A stretch of 64,000 bases of DNA, taken from assembly GCA_963513935.1 (NCBI GenBank), contig OY740769.1, positions 33,011,120 through 33,075,119 on the forward strand, read 5' to 3'. Both the position numbers and the translations under genes were made by a program. Below the pieces are notes generated by a model. The model saw only the letters and a list, made by a program, of their open reading frames with translations, searched no databases and was not told the DNA's origin. The DNA is from Aphrophora alni. Its lineage: Eukaryota > Arthropoda > Insecta > Hemiptera > Aphrophoridae. Shown piece by piece: positions 59,701-64,000 of this stretch. Positions within the stretch are counted from its first letter, which is position 1, and every line of letters begins with the position of its first letter.

Positions 59701-60696
59701 TCAAAGGGTTAATTAATTATAATGTAATAATGTAACAACTCTAATAATATTTTTAAAACCAATTTAGTTAAATACAATTACAATGTTATTTCAAACAAAA
59801 GAAAAACTTGCTTACTTTGATCGAGACTTTGACCTTGAAGCAGATTTTGAATGACCCCTTGATCGACTACTACGTCGGCTGTGACTTCGAGAACTACGTC
59901 TGGACCTACGGTAAAATAACAACAATGTATCATATTTAAACAGTGATTAATTGAATAGCTTTTTATAATACTATTTAGAAGCCACCATAAAAATTAATTG
60001 ATAAAATGATTTAATTCTCTCTGTTAATCACAGAACTCACATTATTACTTATATACTTATTTTAACAATATTGCTCAGTTAAAATTATTCATCAAATTTA
60101 TTCAGTCGAAGGATGGTAAAATATCATGCAACATTATTAACCTAATACCATATTAATTTTACCAAAGCTGTGGGGGGGGGGGGAAGGAGAATGAACCAAA
60201 CAGATAACCGAAGTTCCAAGTTAGCTGTATTATTATTTAGGTAAAGATTTGGCCAAGTCTTTTATTATAATACTGTGTGTCATACATTTCCAGTTTATAT
60301 TGAGTTACAATATTAAGAAAAATTGCTTAAACAAATTGTAATGAAAAATTACCTAGAACGTGAGTGAGAACGACGCCTTGAACGTGATCTAGATCGGGAT
60401 CGAGAACTTGAAGAACGCGATCTACGAGAATGGCGTCTATCTTCCACTAAACGAACCCTACGGCCGTTAAGTTCCGTGTCATCAAGCTTATCCAAAGCAT
60501 TTTTCATATCAGAAAGTGTTGCAAATTCAACCACTCTATAAAATAAAAGAAACATTTCATTAAAATTTGTCTTGGTTTAAATATTTTTTTTTATTGTTTT
60601 CAAAGATATAGAATTCACTTACCCTTCATTCCTTCGATCTTTGTGTGCATCAGCGTATGTAACTTCACCAGCTTGCCGCATGTAATCTTTCAAATC
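40142..60696 (-). CDS. SR splicing factor (SRSF4/5/6, B52/SRp55 type), 3' five coding exons
   Basis: SR proteins bind exonic enhancers through RNA-recognition motifs and recruit the spliceosome through phosphorylated Arg/Ser repeats (family knowledge). Coding exons seen: 60696-60623, 60535-60353, 59905-59816, 43039-42944 and 40247-40142, all with AG acceptors and GT donors and with matching phases. The first two carry the pseudo-RRM (RRM2): [20 protein letters not shown] and then [20 protein letters not shown]...[12 protein letters not shown]. The upstream exon ending in the S-W-Q-D motif and RRM1 are beyond the window. The rest is the RS domain ([20 protein letters not shown]...), ending in an acidic tail [13 protein letters not shown]. 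The visible part is about 182 residues. The 16.8-kb intron 59815-43040 and the 447-bp intron 60352-59906 contain a same-sense box C/D snoRNA array, so the gene is also a snoRNA host. Paralogue-level naming is uncertain. Confidence 0.92.
42944..43039 (-). CDS. SR gene exon: RS domain
   Basis: 96 nt, acceptor GATTTAG, donor GTAAGT. It encodes [20 protein letters not shown] and [11 protein letters not shown], phase-compatible with both neighbours (1-nt completion at start, 2 nt left at end). Confidence 0.9.
43574..45177 (+). mobile_element. Non-autonomous TTAA element, family T1 copy B
   Basis: The element is flanked by TTAA (43570-43573 and 45178-45181), with ends CCCTCCATCTGGC and inverted CCCTAGAACTGGCAATG. 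It shares the block from CACGTATTTTGCAATTCAAC through AATACCGTTGGAAAGCTAAT with copy A (18054-19776). It is inserted in the long intron of the SR gene. Confidence 0.75.
45906..45976 (-). ncRNA. Box C/D snoRNA copy 1 (type A, degenerate box C)
   Basis: Minus strand: 8-bp closing stem AAAGTTGC/GCAACTTT, box C changed to ATGATAC, box D' CTGA, C' TGATGT, D CTGA. The guide TTTTTCCATCTTTCGG has lost one base match (A to T) relative to its sisters. It is probably impaired. It ends the array on the 3' side of the host intron. Confidence 0.65.
46442..46512 (-). ncRNA. Box C/D snoRNA copy 2 (type A)
   Basis: Read on the minus strand: closing stem AAAGTTGC/GCAACTTT, box C ATGATGC, guide TTTTACCATCTTTCGG directly before box D' CTGA, box C' TGATGT, box D CTGA. 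The guide pairs with the 28S rRNA motif CCGAAAGATGGTGAA (one G-U). The fifth base from D' faces the second A of the GAAAG run. It is in the sense of its host intron, as intron-processed snoRNAs are. Confidence 0.85.
46637..46702 (-). ncRNA. Box C/D snoRNA copy 3 (type B)
   Basis: Minus strand: canonical box C GTGATGA, guide TTTTACCATCTTTCGG, D' CTGA, C' TGATGT, D CTGA. The closing stem is weak (AGTTGC against GAATCT), with two mismatches, which may affect stability. Confidence 0.75.
47184..47254 (-). ncRNA. Box C/D snoRNA copy 4 (type A)
   Basis: The same structure as the copy at 46442-46512 with an intact 8-bp stem, C, D', C' and D boxes and identical guide. Confidence 0.85.
47381..47446 (-). 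ncRNA. Box C/D snoRNA copy 5 (type B)
   Basis: Canonical box C GTGATGA, guide TTTTACCATCTTTCGG, D' CTGA, C' TGATGT, D CTGA. It has the weak closing stem typical of type B. Confidence 0.75.
47762..48595. mobile_element. piggyBac-type MITE with TTAA duplication
   Basis: CCCTTTGCGCTCGAA at 47762 is inverted at 48581-48595, with TTAA on both sides (47758-47761, 48596-48599). Sister repeat units show the empty site AATAAACTTAAACCTTCATT, which proves insertion into TTAA. GC-rich subterminal motifs (TGGCCACTGGGAGTGGCCAC, ATGGCCACCGTGAGTGG) occur near both ends and may be transposase sites. A short frame [20 protein letters not shown] at 48181 may be the relic of a transposase N-terminus. Confidence 0.9.
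48766..48836 (-). ncRNA. Box C/D snoRNA copy 6 (type A)
   Basis: 8-bp stem AAAGTTGC/GCAACTTT, box C ATGATGC, guide TTTTACCATCTTTCGG, D' CTGA, C' TGATGT, D CTGA. Its unit carries the 834-bp TTAA MITE in the spacer on its left. Confidence 0.85.
48956..49020 (-). ncRNA. Box C/D snoRNA copy 7 (type B)
   Basis: Box C GTGATGA, guide TTTTACCATCTTTCGG, D' CTGA, C' TGATGT, D CTGA. The closing stem GTTGC/GCACC has only one mismatch, so this is the best-closed type B copy. Confidence 0.8.
49180..49832. mobile_element. pogo/Tigger-type MITE with TA duplication
   Basis: CAGTAGAACCTCTGTTAACCGG at 49180 is matched by inverted CAGTAGAACCTCTCACCGGTC at 49832, with TA on each side. Sister units read AATAGTATAATCAAATTCCC without it, which gives the empty site. 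Interior text (GGCGGCGTAAAATAACCGCG to TGTTGGTTTCATTTGAGAC) recurs inverted in the element at 58646-59708. Confidence 0.9.
50153..50223 (-). ncRNA. Box C/D snoRNA copy 8 (type A)
   Basis: Intact type A: 8-bp stem, box C ATGATGC, guide TTTTACCATCTTTCGG, D' CTGA, C' TGATGT, D CTGA. Confidence 0.85.
50345..50410 (-). ncRNA. Box C/D snoRNA copy 9 (type B)
   Basis: Box C GTGATGA, guide TTTTACCATCTTTCGG, D' CTGA, C' TGATGT, D CTGA, weak closing stem. Confidence 0.75.
50715..50783 (-). ncRNA. Box C/D snoRNA copy 10
   Basis: Outside the tandem unit, with diverged flanks. Stem AAGTTGC/GCAACTT (7 bp), box C ATGATGT, guide TTTTTACCATCTTTCGG, D' CTGA, C' TGATGC, D CTGA. The guide is unchanged although the rest has drifted, which suggests selection. 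Confidence 0.85.
51061..51130 (-). ncRNA. Box C/D snoRNA copy 11 (diverged)
   Basis: Stem AAATTAC/GCAATTT with one mismatch; base changes on both arms keep most pairing. Box C ATGATGC, guide CTTTTGCCATCTTTCGG (A to G, giving a G-U pair with 28S), D' CTGA, a weakened C' (GAGATGC), D CTGA. Confidence 0.7.
51415..51463. repeat. (TA)n microsatellite
   Basis: About 24 TA units in the SR-gene intron. Confidence 0.95.
51525..54522. mobile_element. Possible hAT-type element
   Basis: TATTTATTAGGGATAAGACGATTAG near 51520 is mirrored by ATTGTCTCATCCCTAATATATA near 54512-54530, consistent with hAT-like TAGGGATRAGACRATT termini. I saw no transposase. The interior contains the 52028-52291 tandem repeat, a GC-rich patch (52745-52880) that starts with TTAACCTCTTGATGCCC, and another patch with a G-run at 53070-53165. 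This may be a composite. Confidence 0.45.
52028..52291. repeat. Tandem repeat, unit 87-89 bp, three copies
   Basis: CCTAAACTGATAGAATAATA, TGTAATGAAAGCTRRCTATA and AATCATAATTGATATTRGAT recur three times in direct orientation from 52028, 52117 and 52204. Confidence 0.9.
54533..54865. mobile_element. Tigger-like MITE, degenerate
   Basis: The right end read inward is CAGTGTAACTCTCGATTTTC followed by TGCGAGATTGGG, a typical Tigger/pogo terminus, next to TA. The left end ATTACAATTACTCCCAATTA followed by TCCGCGAG is a decayed version. No coding capacity in 333 bp. Confidence 0.6.
54957..55022 (-). ncRNA. Box C/D snoRNA copy 12 (shifted register)
   Basis: Stem GTTGC/GCAAC, box C GATGATGC, guide GTATCATCTTTCGGGA before D' CTGA (one G-U with 28S), C' TGATGT, D CTGA. 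Two additional bases lie between TTTCGG and D', so the fifth base from D' faces the G of CCCGAAAG rather than the second A. Confidence 0.8.
55205..55385 (-). repeat. Inverted copy of a segment at 13690-13860
   Basis: GAGAAAGTGAACAGTGTTTATGAAA, CTAAGTAATACCAAGGACCA and CTTTCCAAGGTAAGCCTGAG match the reverse complement of text at 13690-13860 next to the hAT-like relic. The repeat stops where the T1 copy C begins. Confidence 0.65.
55386..57440 (-). mobile_element. Non-autonomous TTAA element, family T1 copy C (inverted, truncated)
   Basis: It starts with CCCTAGAACTGGCAATGCAA (the right terminus of copies A and B, inverted). It runs through repeated TTTGCATAGAATTTATCTGTG-like blocks to GATCTATAGAACAGCGTTATG and TTAGACAGAAATATGG (57345-57390), the reverse of the left part of copy A. 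The far terminus with CCCTCNACCTGGC is missing. It contains (TA)n at 56662-56719. Confidence 0.65.
56662..56719. repeat. (TA)n microsatellite
   Basis: About 29 TA units inside the T1 copy C. Confidence 0.95.
57773..57842 (-). ncRNA. Box C/D snoRNA copy 13 (shifted register)
   Basis: 7-bp stem AAGTTGC/GCAACTT, box C ATGATGC, guide TTTACCATCTTTCGGGG before D' CTGA, C' TGATGC, D CTGA. It has the longer GGGG spacer, hence the same shifted register as the copies at 54957 and 58205. Confidence 0.85.
57967..58030 (-). pseudogene. Box C/D snoRNA fossil
   Basis: The stem GTTGC/CAAC and a guide-like TTTACCATCTTTCAGGG remain, but D and D' read CTAA, and box C is reduced to AATGTT. This copy should not form the C/D protein-binding motif. 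Confidence 0.7.
58085..58137 (-). pseudogene. Box C/D snoRNA fossil, older
   Basis: Plus-strand ACCCAGTTGAAGATTGTAAA and GGATCATTACAACTTTATTG align with the D'-guide-C part of the intact copies. Another trace lies at about 57900-57945 (GACCCAGCAAAAGATTGTAA). The boxes are partly lost. Confidence 0.5.
58205..58270 (-). ncRNA. Box C/D snoRNA copy 14 (shifted register)
   Basis: Stem GTTGC/GCAAC, box C ATGATGC, guide TTTACCATCTTTCGGGG before D' CTGA, C' TGATGC, D CTGA. Very similar to the copy at 57773. Confidence 0.85.
58646..59708. mobile_element. TTAA-flanked MITE containing a nested, duplicated segment
   Basis: TTAA at 58642-58645 and 59709-59712 flank CCCTTTGAAGAGTACAGGG and inverted CCCTTTGACGAGTGCGGCCG. 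Near the ends, motifs such as ACGGCCGTTCTTGAACGTT, ATGGACGTTCCGGAACATT and GGACGTTCAGGAACGGCCG repeat. The interior 59040-59480 resembles the 49180-49832 pogo MITE in reverse. It includes a direct duplication of about 150 bp (59139-59290 and 59331-59480). Confidence 0.8.
59816..59905 (-). CDS. SR gene exon: RS domain
   Basis: 90 nt, acceptor ACCGTAG, donor GTAAGC. It encodes [20 protein letters not shown] and then [10 protein letters not shown] plus two bases. Confidence 0.9.
60067..60135 (-). ncRNA. Box C/D snoRNA copy 15 (separate intron)
   Basis: It lies in the 447-bp intron 60352-59906. 8-bp stem AATGTTGC/GCAATATT with one G-U, box C ATGATAT, guide ATTTTACCATCCTTCGA with one internal mismatch to 28S, D' CTGA, C' TGATGA, D CTGA. 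It lies 162 bp upstream of the next exon. It may be the oldest member or the source of the array. Confidence 0.75.
60353..60535 (-). CDS. SR gene exon: RRM2 end and start of RS domain
   Basis: 183 nt, acceptor TTTTATAG, donor GTAATT. It completes the split Gly and reads [32 protein letters not shown] and then Ser/Arg repeats. Confidence 0.92.
60623..60696 (-). CDS. SR gene exon: RRM2 first half
   Basis: 74 nt encoding [20 protein letters not shown] and RRNE plus two bases. It is preceded by AAAG and followed by [19 protein letters not shown] is the invariant pseudo-RRM signature. Confidence 0.92.
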
Positions 60697-63600
60697 CTTT
60701 ACAACATATCAAAGCTATTAGAGTCTATTTAACTCTTAAGACACATAATACTACTATATTCATTATGAGAAAATAAACAAATAATATAACACAGTACAAG
60801 AGTTCTATAACAAATATAATACACAGGGTTCTAACTATAAGCACCCCATACTTGAAGACAAAACAACACAAAAAAATAGTGGAAACGAAATTGTATTCCA
60901 AATGAACCAACATACTGTTTAAAAAAATAACAGTAATTGATTTACAACGAGTAAATAAAAAGAGAGGATCCTGTGATGCCATAGACAAATTCTTTTTAGA
61001 TTAAGACTTTGGTTAAATCGTCATATCCTTTGGTTAAAGCTATATTTTTCCAATTGACCTTAATATTTCTTCATTTTTGTGATAGACTTGGTTTTGTGTA
61101 GATTTCTCAAAACTATCCTTCCAAAAGAGTTGTTTTACAATAACTTCAACTAATGTTAGACCCAGTTAGGAGAGACATGTCTTCAACATCCATTAGACAG
61201 CCTTCAATATAGTCAAATCCAGTCGTCATCATCAATTTTTCCAGAGATGTCAAATTTCTCTAAAAGCTCTTAGATTTTGTATAATAAACACAAACTAACA
61301 ATTGTTCCAGACATCGATCCACGGACGTGTCCTATCCCCTTATTTGTTAGCATGAAATTGAAACATGATGGATCCTGTGCTCTCATTCGTCAGCATGGTA
61401 AAAAGATAAATTTCATAAAGTTCACACATTTGTATATATTACATATCAGTATAACAAAGGTTTTTAATCCATGTTTATAAAATATTACGTTTAGCTTTTA
61501 GAGTAATTTATAGATTTATAAATGACCATTAACTTATGTGTAAAGAGAATGTAAACTTTCTTATTTTTTAAAAACTAAATTTTAAACCTTTGTTACAATG
61601 ATAAATCGAACTGTCATACAATTTCAATTCCAATATTTCTAACTGTTCAGTCAACAAATGTACAGGTTGGTTGTATAATTGAGTTTAAGTCTAAACATTG
61701 CTTTAAACATTAACTAAATTGTGCACCTTGACTTGTAAATCTGTCAAATATTGAAGAGTTCTTCTTCTAAGTTACTTTTTTCTAATTTAGTACTTTTTCT
61801 GGCACAGAACAAATTCACATGGGTTTGTTTTTAAAAATAATGTCATCATTAAAAATTGAAATAATAAAAATAAAAAATAAAAAAAAAAACTAAGGAGGGA
61901 ATAACACTAAAAAAAAGAATAAAACGTAGCTATTAATTGTTATTACAGACAGGTTTAATAAGTTTGTATTCTTTGAATTGATTTTACAATCTAAAATGAA
62001 TAATAATGATTACATATAATAAATTGTGCTTACTTCTCAATCCAGCCAAGCGACACCAATTAAGGACCGCGTATATCTTATCATATCTCCCTTTCCAATG
62101 TCATGCTACAAATAATGAGTGTGAACGAGGGAGCGGGCGTATTTACCTTTGGCCTCAGATAATGCTATTGACCAACTGCAACAAGACAATGGGGGAGCGA
62201 GGGGGTGTCCGGTGGAACGACTTCAATTGGTTTGTCCATTGTTGGGGTCCCTAGAATCGAGGGCGAGGCCCACCTCAACCACTTCTAATATGCCTGACAT
62301 CAGAGAGTTATAGCCCTTTGGTACCATCACACAGGACACCAACCCAAGGCGAAGAGGACTACGCTCTTCCGGAAAAAAACAGTAGCATCTTTATTCAAGC
62401 AAATTATTAGCAATAATAACAATTTCAAAAAGTAGTAGCACTATTAAAATGCTATTTTACTTATAATCAATGTTATATGAATTTAATCTGTGCTTGAATG
62501 TTCCACAGTGGAGGCCATCAACATCATTTAACACAATGTTCTAAAATTAGGGAACAATTTTCCACTTCTAGTAACAAATCTATTTTTGTATATGATAAAT
62601 GATATATTATTGTAAATATTAATTGATAGATTTAAATGTTGGTCATAGTGATAAACATGCACATTTGCACACACACACACATACATACACCTCCTTGATG
62701 TTACAATTATTTAACCATTTTTTTACGACAGAAAATCAAAATTTTCAATAATTTTTTGTAAAATATATGTGATCCGAAATAATTTTCATTAAAAAATCAA
62801 TCTAAATAAGTTTATTTGAAATAAGATAAAGAGTGTATTTCAAGAAATATTTCCTGATAGAAAAGGGGGAAAAACCATTACAAATAAACAGTGTTAGTGC
62901 CATATTTTTGTTAAGTGTGTTAATAGTCATTATAATAACAAATATCAAAATATTTACATACAAAAAGTATTTTTTATTACATTGCAGTTTCCCCTATTTT
63001 TCCAGGCTTAAAAAACAAAACAAAATCAATAAACTTTGGGGCATCAATAATTTTATAAAATTTTCTTGGTCTTCAGAAAATTTATGTTTAAAATATTTAA
63101 AACTGGGGGGGGGGGGAAGGCGGACCATAAAGATATAAGCATTTTGCTATGCAAAATGCCGGGTCTAAAAACAAAAACCAGAACAAGTTTTTTTAAAAGT
63201 GATAGCAGGTGAATTGTCTTGCTTATAAAATATGGATAAAGACAAAAATATTGAGCCTCCTTAATTGTTCATGATGAATAATGAATTTTCTGCGGTAACA
63301 ACCAAATTAGTTTTATCAGGGACCAATGTTTAATTTTGGCTTAGGAACCATATAAATCAAATTAATAATACAATAATCTGAAGATATAACAAACAAAATG
63401 AGGCAAAATGTGTTAAACTTAAATTCAGCACTCAAACAGTTCTCATTGTAAAACCAACTAGACTAAAAAAAAGAAGAAGAAGAATTTAGACAAACCAGTT
63501 TTCCTGACATATATAATATAATGTTTTATTACATTTAAAGCCACAATAATAATATTTTAAAAACTCAAAAGATGTTATTTGTCTATAATAAATTAAAGTA

Positions 63601-64000
63601 ACGAAATATTGATCTGAAATGATGCAGAAAACACATTATGCATCATCCTATAATAAAAAATATAAAAAAATCAACATATTTATAACAATTCTCGAAAATA
63701 TTACAAATTTTATTTCATCTAGTATTCCAAAATGCTTACAGTAGTTTCAGCTACTTGATTTAATTTCTTCATTTATTCTTGTGGTTTTCCATAAACGGGA
63801 ACCACCAAACTGCATTGCTAATATTCTCAGCAGAGTTTAAAATAATTAAAACTCTGGAAGTTTTGATTTTTTTTCATGCCAACTAATATAATTTAAAACA
63901 ATTATGAAATAATGCAGAAGCCTTATTAAAACAAACAGCAATTTTTACAATTCTGTGCTGAAGAGAACTACAAATGAGCAAAAAACATTTTGACATCACA
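60697..64000 (-). other. SR-gene intron, no exon found
   Basis: I searched the minus strand for the RRM1 and S-W-Q-D exons without success, so this is intron. It holds a GC-rich patch at about 62030-62375 with no recognisable gene, a G-run at 63103-63114 and damaged coding-like text at about 61270-61140 (minus; EKFDISGKIDDDDW, TTGFDYIEGCLMDVEDMSLL in shifted frames) that may be an old element. Confidence 0.55.

Noticed and set aside
45906..60135. Micro-exon interpretation (TTGCTCAG| and GATG|GTAAAG resembling splice sites on the plus strand)
   Set aside because: The plus strand is antisense to the host gene, some copies lack the GT, and the minus strand carries a complete C/D snoRNA structure with an rRNA guide, which explains the conservation better.
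60725..60988. 87-codon minus-strand frame upstream of the RRM2 exon
   Set aside because: Hydrophobic, low-complexity text (CIIFVIELLYCVILFVYFLI) inside an SR-gene intron, with no SR-family similarity.

Overview
The window looks like nuclear DNA from an insect. It is AT-rich, its genes are split by introns of up to about 17 kb, and most of it consists of decayed transposable elements of arthropod type (piggyBac, Tc1/mariner, pogo/Tigger, hAT, Penelope, Jockey-like LINE, Helentron-type endonuclease, Polinton-like capsid remnants). A hemipteran is my guess from the element types. That is inference, not something the sequence proves.

Host genes, all on the minus strand. (1) DPH3, the small zinc protein of diphthamide synthesis, has exons at 2718-2611 and 1616-1542 and perhaps a short last exon at 1456-1415. 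(2) A possible acidic C-terminal exon of an unidentified gene lies at 4123-4023. (3) A small secreted protein of 141 aa (15508-15083) has a signal peptide and a nearby AATAAA. (4) A 141-aa coiled-coil protein has exons at 33382-33203 and 28505-28260, joined by what appears to be a GC-AG intron. (5) The last five coding exons of an SR splicing factor of the SRSF4/5/6 (Drosophila B52/SRp55) type lie between 60696 and 40142. Its RRM1 exons lie beyond the right edge.

The most interesting content is inside the SR gene. Its introns carry, in the same sense as the host transcript, at least 15 copies of a box C/D snoRNA (45.9-60.1 kb), plus clear fossils. Each intact copy has a terminal stem, boxes C, D', C' and D, and a guide upstream of D' complementary to the conserved 28S rRNA segment CCCGAAAGATGGTGAA. 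Eight or nine copies sit in pairs (types A and B) inside an approximately 740-bp tandem unit repeated about 4.5 times. Three copies have two extra bases between guide and box D', which should shift the predicted methylation by two nucleotides. MITEs have inserted into two of the units, and sister units supply the empty sites.

Layout: 0-5.6 kb holds DPH3, MITEs and an endonuclease relic; 7.9-13.9 kb holds LINE, mariner and hAT relics; 15.0-15.5 kb holds the secreted-protein gene; 15.7-19.9 kb is a piggyBac with a second TTAA element nested in it; 20.5-23.75 kb is a mariner relic interrupted by a young Penelope-like insertion with perfect 190-bp inverted ends; 25-27.1 kb is a LINE relic; 28.2-33.4 kb holds the coiled-coil gene with MITEs in its intron; 34.3-39.2 kb holds LINE and Polinton-like relics and a pogo-type MITE; 40.1-64 kb is the SR gene with its snoRNA array and intronic transposons.
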